DNA of 64,000 nt, taken from Rosellinia necatrix (Eukaryota > Ascomycota > Sordariomycetes > Xylariales > Xylariaceae). The notes under the pieces are model-generated. The model did no database searches. It had not been told where the DNA came from and saw nothing but the letters and a program-made list of their open reading frames with translations. Both the position numbers and the translations under genes were made by a program. The number at the start of each line of letters is the position of its first letter. Positions within the stretch are counted from its first letter, which is position 1. Below are positions 31,361 through 44,500 of the stretch, one piece after another. The stretch is from assembly GCA_021209875.1 (NCBI GenBank), contig JAGYVD010000011.1, forward strand, positions 434,001-498,000, given 5' to 3'.

Positions 31361-34274
31361 TGTTAGAGTAGGTAAGGGGTGCCAGGCTTGGCACTACCAG
31401 TTGCCCTACTGTAAGATTAGATAAGGTGGCCCAGGCCACCTGGGCTAGCCCCACTTGGGCTAGGCTCACCCACCTACCTGTACTAATAAGTAGAATTCTT
31501 TATTTTGATTATTTTTATATGTTAAACTGTTAGAACTATGGCAATTGGTCATAGTTACTCACAGCTGTTGTACGTGCATATGTTTTATACAAGCATATGG
31601 CGTACATGTTATATATATATATACAGCGTGTATGCTTTGTATGTAAGACAGGCTGTGTTATCGCTATTATTTTAATAAGTTGTGCGCTAGCAGAATTCTA
31701 TAAGGCTTGAAATAATGCTACGCACGATAATTACTTAAATAAAAATCAAGCATAATAAACATCGTACAACAAGAAGTTGTATTCTGTTTTACGTGTGAAC
31801 AGTACGTGTATCGCACGTATAAAGCCCATTCAACATAAACAATATATAACATTATAATATAAACCAGTATATTATAAATTTACAGCTTTATATTTTTAAC
31901 CGGACTTATTAAATTAATGGTTTTAGAAAAATTAGACTACAAGCATGTTTTCAAGCAGCCTCTATGAACTATTGATTTAGGTTTTGCAGTTAAAAACGGG
32001 TTTTTTGCTCTACAGCAGTTCATATGCGCAGCTAAATATCAAAAAACTAGTAGAATTAGCTATAAATTATACTATTTTATTAATTGATTAATTAATTAAA
32101 GCTTTAAATTTATTTATTCTAGTTACTTTGATTAATTATATTGTTTTTAGCGTTTTTAGACTGATATATTAATTTTAGCTAATTTAATTAAACTACTAAT
32201 TCTATCAACATTAGTTTTTGCTGACTATCTTGTTTAAACTTAGCTAACCAAGCGGATTTAGTTTAGCCTAGCTTAGCCTGGTTTAGCTGGCCAGCCGGCC
32301 AGCTTAGTTAAGTTATAGCTTTTATTAGTTATTAAATAAAAGCTGTTTTAATAAACAATATATAAAAAAAATATTAGTATGCTATGATAACATATGAACA
32401 GCTTAAATAAAAAATATAATAAATTAGCTGTAAATATTATTAAATTGAAAATATTTTATATCGACTTAAAAGCTGCGGCTAAATGTTTTAATTTAAAAAT
32501 AAAAGCTTTAAAATTCATTATCAGCTTTATAAAGAATTGTTTAAATTTATTAATAAGCTATATATAAAATAGCAGTAGTTTTAAAAATTAAACAAGCCAT
32601 TAAACTAAAACAGTTTTAGTTAGCAAGTTTAAAGCTAATAATTTTATTAAAACTCTTAATAATATTAGCCAAAAGATTTTAAAAATATTAATGTTAGTTT
32701 TTTTTTCTATAAATACTGCAGCGTTAATTAATTTAGCTACATATTATAAACCGGTAATATATTTACATAATAATGCGGCTATATACAGTATTAATAACCC
32801 AGCAAAATAGAACTTATCTGTTAGCTATTTAAATAATCTCGTATAACTAATTAATCAAGTTGACTAAGCCGATTTAAATAATTAAATGTTTAATTATTTT
32901 AATAATTAAGCTTATTAAGCCTATTGTTTTAATTTAATTAATTAGATTGGCTAATTTGATTTAGTTAACTAGACTAGTCAAGCCGATCTAACAAAGCGGA
33001 GCTTTAAATATACAGTTTATTTAAAAGTTTTAAAAAGAAGCAATTTTAATTTTAGTTTTTATAACTTAATAAATATTAGAATCAGAATTATTAAAATTAA
33101 TATTATGTATATAAATGTTAAGTTGTTTATAAACAAACAGCAGGGTTTATTTAAAAAATAATATTTGTTTAGCGAAGTTTTAAGCAGGATTAATTATTTA
33201 TTATACAGCTAAACGTTTAAATAATAGAACAATAAATTATAAGTTAATTAATAATTTATTTTATATAAGACCAGCTTAAATAAAATTATTATAAGTTTAA
33301 AAAAATGATTTAAAATATTGTTTAAACATGTTGTATGTTTATTTATAATAAGCAACATGTTTTATATAATATAGTTAAAAAAAGATATATATATAATGTT
33401 CTAATTTATATAATATAAATTATAATATATACAAATTAAAAAAGTTTTTAAAAAATAATTTTATTTAGCTGAAAGTTATAATAATTATTTAAATTTAATA
33501 AAAAAGACTTATTTTTAATTATATAAACAAGTTTAAAAATTAAAAAATTGTAAAAAGTTATTTTAAGAAGATTAAATAAGCTTATAGTAAATTTAAATAA
33601 AAAAGTTAAATTTTTTATAGCAACTATATAAATAACATAATTTTTAAAATATTAAAAGCTTTAATTATTTTAATAAAACTAAGAGTTTTATTAATTTTAA
33701 AATATATAATTAAAACTGTAAAAGCACTAAAAATAGTAATAATTATAACAATAGCTATAGCAAAACTACCAGTATTTTTAATTAAAAAAATAATTAAATA
33801 ATATATTAGGTATTAACAGCTTGTTTTTATGATATTTTTATATAAATTAACATCTAAAAAAGTTTAAAACTAAATTAAAAGCTTAAAAATAAATAAAACG
33901 CTTAAAACTAAATAAAAAGTTAAAATTAAATTAATAAAATATTAAAAAATTAATTAGCCAGCTGCTGCTAAATAATTATTAAAAATAACAACTATTTTTT
34001 AAATACCTGGCATTTTATTAAAATAAATAAAAAATGGCAGGTTTAGCACTACTAGTTGCCCGACAATAAGATTAAATAAAGTGGCCCATGCCATCTGGGC
34101 TAGCCCTACTTGGTCTAGGCCCACCCACCTACCTGTACTAATAGGTGGCATTCTAGGACTGCACCTAGAATTCCATCATCTTCATCACCTTCATATATTC
34201 AACTACACACAACACCACGATACAGACCTGTATACTGCAAATACAGCTATTTACAGCTTTATACCCCTGACCAG
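31361..34274 (+). mobile_element. LTR-like direct repeats around a short non-autonomous element
   Basis: The left repeat starts TGTTAGAGTAGG at 31361 and the right repeat starts at 34016 with the same word changed by G-to-A. Both share a block with acctgtactaata, and a later block with tttacagctttata that ends at about 31905 (left) and about 34274 (right). The left copy is split by a foreign LTR (31528-31851). The inner part, about 2.1 kb, shows no coding frame. It is probably a non-autonomous LTR element; no target duplication was confirmed. Confidence 0.6.
31528..31851 (+). mobile_element. LTR-like insertion inside the 31361 repeat
   Basis: Interrupts the left repeat, which resumes after it. 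Its termini are TGTTA ... TAACA, typical of LTRs. It keeps many C and G bases (for example ggcgtacatg, acgtgtatcgcacg), so it is younger or less mutated than its host. I could not confirm a target duplication. Confidence 0.6.
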
Positions 34275-35746
34275 ATATATTATATACTTTTCATAATTAA
34301 CTAAATTACATGCAAAAAATTATAAAAGAATTATTTAAATATTATATGATTTTTTGTTTATAATATAGTTAGTTTATAACATAATATTTTGCATATTATA
34401 TAATATTTTAAAAGTATTTTTATTATAGTTTTTAACAGCAGTGTTAAAATAATATATATTAAATTATAGGAAAATAAATTTAAAAGTTTTAAAACTGTTA
34501 TAAATATTTTATTTTATTATAAATTTGTTGTTTATTGCATATAAATTATAAGATTCCTGCTAATTTATTAAATTATTAATTGCACAAGCCTTTTGAATTG
34601 TTAAAATAATTAATATTAAATTATTAAAACTTATATAATAAATAAAATAATATATAAAATATAAAAGTTTGATTTTTTTAAAATATCTACTATAGAGGTT
34701 TTTTATTTATTATTTATTCATTATTTAAACTTATAACTTTTTAGGTAAAGAAACAATTATGGTTTTAATATTAAAATGATTAAAAAAGAAACTTTTTCAT
34801 ATAATATATAATAAAATAATATAATTATATAAAAGATTAATTTAAACCATCTTGAATTATATATAATTATTTATATTAATTAAATAATATAATAATTGCG
34901 TTGACGTTTATTTTATTTATTATAACGCTGGTTTTATTAAATTATAAATACTTGTCTTCATATACTTCTTTTAATTATTTTTTATATAAAAAAAAAAGCC
35001 TTAATATATATTAAAATGTTCACAAATCTTTTTTTAATAATTTATTTAATAATGAAAACATATTTAAAAATTAAATTATGATTATATAAAATTTAAATCT
35101 TATTTAACTTGTATTAATTATATATTATTATTATATAATCCTTAATTTATTATTTTTAATATTTAAATTAAATATTTACTATCTAATGAAAATCTTTTTA
35201 TATTTTATTAATTAATATAATTTTAAAGATATCATCTTATAAATTCTTTTTAATATTAATTATATAACATAGCTTAAAAAGGATTATATTTCTACCGGTT
35301 TTTATATCAAAAAAAGTTACTATATTATAAAGCTCATAAACCTACATTTGAATTTTTAGATTTATAAACATAAACTATATTATTAACATGAAAATATTTA
35401 AAATATAAATCTATATTTATAAAAAGTCAAAATAATACGCTGCTTACCTGTTTATGCAGCTCATCTGTCCTGGATATTATATATGAATATTTTATGTTAT
35501 TCTTTTTTATTTGTTATTTCTTAGATTCATTGTAGGGATAAAAGGGTTAAAAAGAAACAAAGATTAATATAGTATTTATCTTTTAGTTGAATTAATATAT
35601 AGTTATGTTTAAAAGCTTTATAAAAAGAAAGCTTTTTTTAAAAAAGCTTCTTTAAAAAAAGCATCTAATAAAATATCTTTTTTAAAAAATTGTTAAGTAG
35701 GATATCTTTATAATAGCTTTTAATATAAATGTCTTAACGATCTTAT
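34275..35746. other. A+T-rich RIP-type sequence, nothing recognised
   Basis: About 1.5 kb of highly A+T-rich DNA without open frames or family words. Presumed transposon remains. Confidence 0.5.
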
Positions 35747-36016
35747 TGTCGTAACCCACAGCCATAATGGCCCGGATTAGCTGGACAAATAAGTGGCCTG
35801 GCGGCCCCTGATTAGTTCCCCGGCTAAATGGGTACAAATACAAGGTGGTAAATGCAGTAGGCCAGTCATGTAGTAAATAGCCAGTAGTATATATAAGTGG
35901 GAATTCTGGCCGTCGGCCCTGTATATAGTTCTCTTCTTTTCTTAACTTTAGTTTTTTTTTTTAATACATAGGTATAGTTCAGCTTTGCTCTAACTGCTGT
36001 TGTTGCAGCTATCACA
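35747..36016 (+). mobile_element. solo LTR, 270 bp, target duplication CTTAT
   Basis: Starts TGTCGTAACCCACAGCC and ends GCAGCTATCACA. CTTAT lies on both sides (35742-35746 and 36017-36021). Same family and length as the solo LTR at 62384. It keeps G+C-rich stretches such as ggcctggcggcccctgatta. Confidence 0.92.
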
Positions 36017-36021
36017 CTTAT

Positions 36022-38476
36022 TAATTTATAACAGTAAAAAAAAAAAGTTAAAATAAAAAAAATCTTTTACATTTTTTAACAGTGTTCATAGTTTAATAAT
36101 AATTATTAATAAAAACTTATAAATAATAACAGTGTTTTTAGTTAGCAAGTTTAAACTTAATTTATTAATAATACAACATAAAACCAGACAAAATAAAATA
36201 TAAAAAAAAACTGTAATATGTTGGATAAATATAATTTATAAATAATAATAATATTAACAGTTTATAAGTTTAAGCCTAGCTTATTAATATAAATACATAT
36301 AAAAAAGTTTAATATGTTAATAGTTTTTATATTATTATTAAAAATAAAAAGCTAATACTGTTGTTATAAAATATTGGCATAAAAATATTAAAAAAAAAAA
36401 TATTAAAAAAAAAAACAAAAAAAACAACTTCCAAGACAACAATAAAATAAATGTTGTTAAAAAATATTAATATAAAAAACAAGTAATAAAAGCTTTATTG
36501 TTAAAAGAAAATAGTTTATAAAAATAATTAATTATTTAAAAGCTAACCAGCTTTTTTAAACTTCATATTTTAATATTTTAACAAGCTAGGCTATATTTAA
36601 AAGCATCTGCTTAATATAACATTGTTTTTTTACTGTTTGTAATAGCGACTTTTTCAAGTTTAAGGTTATATTAATAAAAATTTGTTTATATATAATTTCT
36701 TTATATAATTAAAAACTTTTACCTATAAAAGTATTTTTGCTACTGTTTTTGTTAGTTAAACGGGCGTTATAATTAATATAATGTTTAAAAAAGGTTTTTT
36801 ATTAATTTCTTAACTAATAGAACTATAAAGATTGCTAGCATTATAAACATTGTTATAATTAGTTATATAGCTAGCAATATAAAAATTATTAAAAAGCTTT
36901 TGTGTTTTGTTTATACAGCTTTATTGATTTTAGGATTAATAATTTTTAATTTTAAAAAGATATTTAGCAGAATATAGTTATAATTTTATACTTTTATGTT
37001 TAACTTTTTAATTTAAATGTATAAAATAAAAATTTTAGTTGTTAATAATTAAATACCTTCAATTATTACGTTTAAAAGCTTTTTAAATTTGCTGTTAAAT
37101 ATTGTGATCAGTGTTCTTTATAAAAGCAATCCTTCTAGTCAAGGTTTTATATATATATTAATGAGAAGATAAGGAAGAGAAAACGCTATTCAAATAAAAA
37201 TTCAATATATATTTGTTTATAAGTGCATAGATGCTAGGTTATATGTTATATATACATATTATAAGCTTTAGCTTATAACTAAGAGGACTTTTTTTTAAGC
37301 AAGTTTTAATTAATAATATATAAATATATGTAGTCTTTATAACTACTTTTTTTACAAGAAAACTCTTGTTTTATTTTAAACAAAATGTTTTTAATTGCTT
37401 TGTAATAAAAAAAAATTACTTTAAGTTTTTATAACTTAATTATTATATTAGAAGCTTTTATTGTATAAGAACGTTATTTGATTTTTTTTTAACCGTTAGT
37501 AATAAAATTAATAAATCGTTTTATAAAACAGTTTTTTATTTTTTTGACGTTTCTTTTTATATAATTTATATAATATTTTAATTTTTTTTGTTATGTTGTT
37601 ATTTCAACATAACTTTTTAAACTAATTTTTTACAGCTGCTAATATTGAAGATCTTAATTATTTTAGTAGGTTTATATATTTTAAGTTATTTTAAGAAAAT
37701 TATAATAACAGTTTTAACAAATTTTTAAATTATTAGCTAAATACTATTAATTATTAAAGTTCTAACTTTTTTAATTTACTTGATATTATAGCTTTGTATA
37801 ATATATATAAAAGTTTAAAGCTGTGTTACTTTTTTTTGTTTTTTTTTACACTTTATTACTTTTTTGTTTAGTTGTTTACTTTTGATATTCATCATAAGTT
37901 GTTTAAATATTTTTCAAACTAATTTTTATAATAAAAATCTATTAATTATTAATTTAAGAAGACTTTTGATTAAAATGTCCCCGCTCTTATTTTTTTTTAT
38001 AATTTTGAAGTATTATTTTATTATAAAATAGTTTAGTTTATTTAAATGTGTGTTTATAATTTAAAACTATTGTTTTTTAATTATAAATATTTTAATTTCT
38101 ATGCTAAAGTCTAGTTTTTCTTTGTATTTTCTTTTTTTTTTTAATTATATATGTTTATATTTGTAACCAGGTCTTTCAAGCTATATTTATATATTTTTAT
38201 TATTAACTAAACGTTTTATTAGTTTAATTATGTTTTTATAAGCAAACCTTTTATATTTAATGCCCAGCTATACTAACTTTTATAATAAGATATTCAAAAC
38301 TTATATAATATTTTATAAACTTATAATTTTATAAAGTTATATAATAATAATACTATTATCTAATTTATTATTAATAAAGCTTTAGCTTTATTGTTTTAAT
38401 AATAGTTATAAAAAATCTTTAGTTTTTGGTTTAAATATTTAATAGTAATTTGAACTTTTTTTACTAATCTATAATG
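36022..38476. other. A+T-rich, T-rich on the plus strand; nothing recognised
   Basis: RIP-type sequence between a solo LTR and an inverted copy of the same LTR. The T-rich plus strand hints at minus-strand coding before decay, but no family words could be read. Confidence 0.45.
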
Positions 38477-38749
38477 TGTAATTGCTGCAATAACAGCAGT
38501 TGAAAAGATTTAATTATACCTATGTATTAAGAAGAAAAACTAAAGTTAAAGAAAAAAAAAAAACTATAAATAGGGCCAACGGCCAGATGTTCTATTTATA
38601 TATACTACTAGCTATTTAATATATAACTGGCCTGCTCTATTAACTACTTTATATTTATACCTGTTTAACTAAAAAGCTAATTAAAAATCGGCTAGCCGGT
38701 CGGCTAGCCAGCTAATTAAAAATTGCTATTATAGCTATAAGCTATAATA
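38477..38749 (-). mobile_element. inverted, heavily mutated copy of the 270-bp LTR
   Basis: The reverse complement follows the 35747 LTR from end to end (for example gttattgcagc, ggtatagtt-like and ggccagtta-like words, start word TATTATAGCTTATAGC), with almost every C or G changed to T or A. It is much more decayed than its relatives, so older. No target duplication is readable. Confidence 0.75.
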
Positions 38750-39813
38750 ATTTTTTTTTTATAAAAGAACTTAGCTGAAATTTTTAGCCGCATGTAATAG
38801 TAAAAATATAATAAACTGATTTTGTAAATTGTTTATGCTGTGCTTAAAGCTTAAACTGATAATTTTTAAAGTAATACTTTAAAGCAGTAAAAAAATACTT
38901 TTAATATATATAATTAATTTAATTTAAAAGTTTTTAATTTTTAGTTTTTATTAATTCTATTAATTAATTAATTTTTATTTATTTTAATTTTGCCTTAAAT
39001 TATTTATTATATTATTTATGCTATATTTATAATTTTAGCTATATTCTATTTTATAATATATTGTTATTGTTATATGTTTTAATAAATATATTTTTTTTTT
39101 CTCTTTTAATTTATTTTTATCATTGTTTTAACAGCTTTGCTTTTTTTAAATTCTTTTTATAATATTTCTTTCATTTAAATAAAACCTTTTTTGTACCAGC
39201 TGCTAAATATTAATTATTATTATATTTTTAGCTTTTTTAAAATATTTTATAAAATAATTCTTTTTTTGGTTTTTCTTCATTGCTTTATTAATTCTTTCCT
39301 TTTTTGCTGGAGTAATTTTTATTTATGCTCTCAGATTATTTATATATTTTTTTAATTGCTTAATATAAAACTTATAGCTTTTTTTATTATATTATTAATC
39401 ATTTTAGCTTAAATATTAATAATATTCAAACCTTGTTATATTATTAAATAGTTTAATTTTTTCATTAAAACTGTCAGTTTATTTTTTTTTATAAATGCTT
39501 ATATTTTTGTTTTAATCAGCTTTTTCTCCATTAATTTTTTTTTCGCTGATTTATTTTTATTTAAACTTTTTAATTAAATATTATATTTTTTAGTTTCTTT
39601 ATTAGCACTTTTTTTAAAAATCGCTCCTTAAAAGCTTTATAAAATAAAAATGCTTAAACTATATTTAAAGCTAAAAACATTTTTACCTAGTTATTTTAAA
39701 AATCATTAATATATAGTTATAACTTTTAATTTATTTATTAACAGTTTCTTTTTATTAGTTTTATTAAATAATAATGCTTTGTTATTAAAATGTTTAATTT
39801 TATATTATATATT
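38750..39813. other. A+T-rich, T-rich sequence; nothing recognised
   Basis: On the minus strand some Lys/Arg-rich reading is possible around 39310-39120, resembling a basic transposase tail, but too weak to call. It ends with ATATT, the target site of the outer LTR element. Confidence 0.4.
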
Positions 39814-40134
39814 TGTTGCGGAGGAACAGATGAATTATATAGGAACCGTAGAATTAAAGCCGAGCGATTAGTACAAGCAAGTTAATTCAAGCTTATAATA
39901 GTAATCTATTTAGTTAAGTTGTATTATCTAAAAATAATTAAACTGGCCAGCTTATATATACAGCTTAAAAAAGATTATATTTTTTCTGCCTTATAATTAA
40001 TCTGTTTAAATAAGTTAAGCTTATATAAACTTAACCGTTTATTTTAACCGCTATTAATTTAGCTATAAAGCTTACTGCGGCATTTAGGCTGCGATTACCA
40101 GGTTTTTGTTAAAGCTATTTATTTTATCGTAATA

Positions 40135-41516
40135 TATTTTTTAAATCTAGCTAATTAAAGTTTAATCTATAAAATAAATTTTAATAATCGCTTTATATAG
40201 CTTTATATATAAAAAATAAATAATAATTTTTGCAGTTAATTTAAATAATTACTTCTAAAAATCTTGTAGTTAAAAAGCTTTTTTTTTTAAATAAAAAGTT
40301 ATTATTTAAAATAATTAATAATAATAAAAAAAAAACGTAGTTATTAAAGCAATTAGCTAGCAAATAATTTTATAAAAGCAGTATAAATATTTTTTAAATA
40401 AATAGTAGCTTAGCTTTTTTTTTTTTTTAATTTTTATATCGATTAATTAATTTATATATAATTTTTTAAAGCGCTAATATTTTAACACGTGTTAATTTTA
40501 AATTAACAGCTGTTTTTTAATAATTTTTAAACAATTTTAAAAATTGTTTTTTTTATAAATAATTTTTTTTATTAAATATATGCTGCAGCAGGCAGTTTTA
40601 CGCGCGATTAGTTGTTTTAACCGGTATAAATAATATGAAAAATTTATTATATTGAATTTTTTAAGCCGCCGTTTTTTTTTTTTTATAAATAATTTTTAAA
40701 AGTTGTTCCAATTTTTTATGCTATATTTAAAAAATTAATTTTATTTTAATATAAATATTTTTATGCTGTTGCTGCTACTACTGCTATAACTGCTGCCGTT
40801 GCTGTTAATATTAGTACTGCTTTATTTTTACGCCGCCTGTTTATTTATTTATTTTTTTGCTTATTTTTATTTTTTTATTTTTATTACTGCTGCAGCTACT
40901 ACTGCTTAAACTGCTGCTGCTGCTAAAAAGCTATGCTTAATTATTATTATTTTTGCTGCTAACTTTATTTTAAAAAAAGCTGCCGAGCTAATAATAACTA
41001 ATATTATTAATAAAGCACTAGCTAATATTTATAATATTAAAAAGTTAAACTTTAAGTTTAACAGTTTTATATTTAATTTAGCTTTATATGTTTTTTTTAA
41101 ACTTTTTTTATTAATTATATATATTAATTTTGTTTTTAATGTTTTTTTAGCAAGCTTTAAAGCTAATTTTTTTAATAAAAAGTTTTAAAGCTTTTTATAT
41201 TGCTGCTATAACTTTTAGCTAATAATATAAATTTTTTTTTTTAATAAAAAGCTAGCTAGTTTAGTTTTTTTATTAAGCTTATATTACGCTAGTAATAAAC
41301 GTGCTAATAATAATAAACTTGTTTTTAAAAAACCTGCTAAAAAAAAAAGTTGTTTTATAAAAAATAAATTAAAAAAACGCTTTTACTACGCTTATGTTTG
41401 CTTAACTATATAAAAAAAGTTAAAAAAATATTATTATCAAGCTTAATATTTTAATTAACCGTATTATTTTTATATTAAGAGCTTTATTTTTTAAAAGCGT
41501 TTTTTTTTATTAAAAT
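40135..41516. other. left internal part of the outer LTR element
   Basis: A+T-rich, with a cluster of CTG/CTA-like triplets (about 40765-40930, tgctgctactactgct and similar) that may be the remains of a repeat-coding stretch. No domain is readable. Confidence 0.45.
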
Positions 41517-44500
41517 CTTATTGATACAGTCAGGAAGAGGGGGCTTTTTATCTAGCTAGCGCAGCTAGCTAGATAAGGATTATGTAGATTAGATAAGGTA
41601 CTAGCTTAAGGCTTCTGGTCCCTGCAGGACTAAAAGTTTTTTTTTTTTAAATTTTATATTATATTTTTATAGACTTAATATTATATTACTTTTAGTAAAT
41701 TATATTAAATAGTGCGGTAAGTTTTATGATTATACGATTTTATATTTTAGTTTTTTTTTTATGTTAGCAGATAAAGCACGCTTAGTTTTTTAACGTTTAC
41801 GTATATTTAATTTTTAATATAGCTTTTTTTTGTATTTTAAGCAGCGCTGTTTATAAAAGGAGTAAAATTGCTAGCTTTTAAGTTTAACTGTTGCTAGCAA
41901 GATTTACTAGTGTTTATTCGACTTATAGATTTAATAACTAACGATTTAATATATTTTGCGTTAGCTAGCTAGTTGATTAATTTATTAGCAGCTAAGTTTA
42001 ACTTTATATTATATTTTAAACAGCTTTACTAGCTGTTTATATATTATTGCATCCGGCTACAAATATATTAAAATGATCTGTTGTTTTTTTAAACTTTAAT
42101 TATTTTAGTATTAAATATTTAACGATTATAGTATTACGATTAGCTGTTTTTTTAAACTTTAATTAATATTATATTTAAATAATAAAGATTATAATTTGTA
42201 ATCGATACTAGCTTTATTTTTTTAAAAAGCCTGTGTTAAGTTTTTTAATAAGCATGCAGGTTTTTAATACTATTTGATTATATTTTTTATTTTATTTTTA
42301 ATTTTAAAATTTAATTTTGTTTTAGAACGTGTGCGTAAATATAAATTTATAGAACAGCTAATAATACTTGCTAGCTTAATTATAAAAATTATGCGACCTA
42401 TATATATTTGCTCTGTTATTAATATTAATATAGATTTTAACTATTAACCTATATAAACTTAACAATTATTAATATGTTAGAACGTAAAACCGACCTGGAA
42501 TTTTTAGCATTTAAAAAATTTAAAATAGTTTTAATAATTAAAAATTTAACTTTAAAGCTTATAAAAGCCGAAAAAATTTTTAGCTTTAAAATAGTTTAAC
42601 CTAAACTATTAATTTTTAAAATAATATAAAAAAAACGCTAATTTTTGCTAGCAAAACTTAAGTTTATTAAACCAGCACTTTTTTGCTTTATGCGAAAATT
42701 AAAAACTAAAACTATAAATGTTAAACATTTTATATTAAAAAAAAAAAATATAGTTTAAAATAAGTTTAGCAACAAGTTTAGATTAAATAACAACAAGAAA
42801 TTTTAAGTTTATATTTTAAATTTATTTAAAAAATAATATAAAATTAATAAAAGATTTAATAAAAACTTTAAAATTATTGCTTAATTTAGAGCTAAAAAAA
42901 GCAACGTTTAATAATTATAATAGTTTTTTAATTTTTTTTAAAAAAAATTAAATAATTTTAAAGACTATATCGTTAAAAATATAAATAAATTGCTATAGTA
43001 ATAGCAATTTAAGCTATAAGATTAAAAGTTAAAATTTAAACTAAACAAGCAAGCTTTTAAATTATTTATTTTAGCTATAAACTTTTTGCAGAATCGGTAT
43101 AACAAATTAAAAAATAATATAATTAAAATAAAAAAACATGCTGAAAATATTAAAGCAGCAAAAATAGTTAATTAATTAATACAATAACTAAGTAACGCTA
43201 AAATGCCGGCCGACATAAAGACTTTTGCTTTTAAAGCATTTTATCGCGCTATTAATTAGTTATTTAAAGCTGTATTAAATATAACTAGATACGCAGTAGT
43301 ACTGCCTGTTTAATTTTAATATTCTAGTTATTAATACCTAACTACAGCTATACTAGCACTAGGACTATTATTTAGATTGTTTATCCTAATGCTTTTAATA
43401 AAACTAGCATAAGTTTTAATAGTAGCGCTAGTATTTATTATTCTAATAGTCCGTTTTAAAATATAAGCTGTGTATTTATTAATAAAAGCTTTGTTTATTA
43501 AAGCGGTACAGCAACGTATAAAATTTTTTATTTTATATTAGTTTAAATATATATTTATAATATTTTTTATTATAACACTTTTAAAACTACGATATTTAGC
43601 AGGTAATAAAAACTTATTAAAACTATTTTTATAAAATAATAATTTTAACGATTTAAATAACTCGGATATAAATAATAAAAAAAGCAGTAAAAAAAAAGGA
43701 CTTTTACAAAAACTTTTTAACTAAAAAGGTCGGAGTAGCAAAAATAATTATAAGTACAGACAAAAAAATCAAAAAAAAAAATATTAAACGTTTAATAGCT
43801 TTGTTTTTTTATTATATAATAATTATATAAAATAAGCTAATATTAGCTAGTTTAACTTAAATAAAAAAAATAAAAACAATATAGGAATAGTAGCTAATAA
43901 AAATAAGCTTATTTTTACCGACGTATTTTGTTTCGCAAAAAAAGTTAATTTATTTTTTAAAAATTTAAAAATAGTAAAGCAGAATATTTAATAAATTTTA
44001 ATTATATTTTAAATATTATTAAAAAAACTAGCAGTTTTATAATAAAATAATAAACTAACTATTAATTAACAACTTAAGCTTAAAGTATAAAAATTAAATG
44101 TTATTTTAAATAAAATAACTACTTAATTTAATATATAACCTGCTGTAGCAACAAAACGTTTTGTTTAAACTAAATTATTATTAAAAAATATTATATAGCA
44201 AAATATTATTTTTACTACGTTTATATAAAAAAAATTAAAATATGTTTAAGTTATAAAAACTTTAAACGTTAATAATAGAAATTAGCACAGTATTATAATT
44301 ATAATATAAACTAGCATAAACTTTAAAATTAAATAATATTTATTAACGCCTAATATAAAAAATATTTTAGCTAGATATATAACTTAAGTTATTAAAACAA
44401 AGCTTTTATTAATAGCAGCAGCAAAAAATAAGTATCTGCAAGTTAAAAAAAATAATTAAAACTATAATAAAAAGTTTAATAATTAAAAAAATAAGCGTTA

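Noticed and set aside
34081..34296. 71-aa plus-strand frame
   Set aside because: It lies in the right LTR-like repeat; no start context or family motif.
35747..38749. A DNA transposon with 270-bp terminal inverted repeats
   Set aside because: The left copy is a complete solo LTR with CTTAT on both sides, and the right copy is much older, so the pair is accidental.
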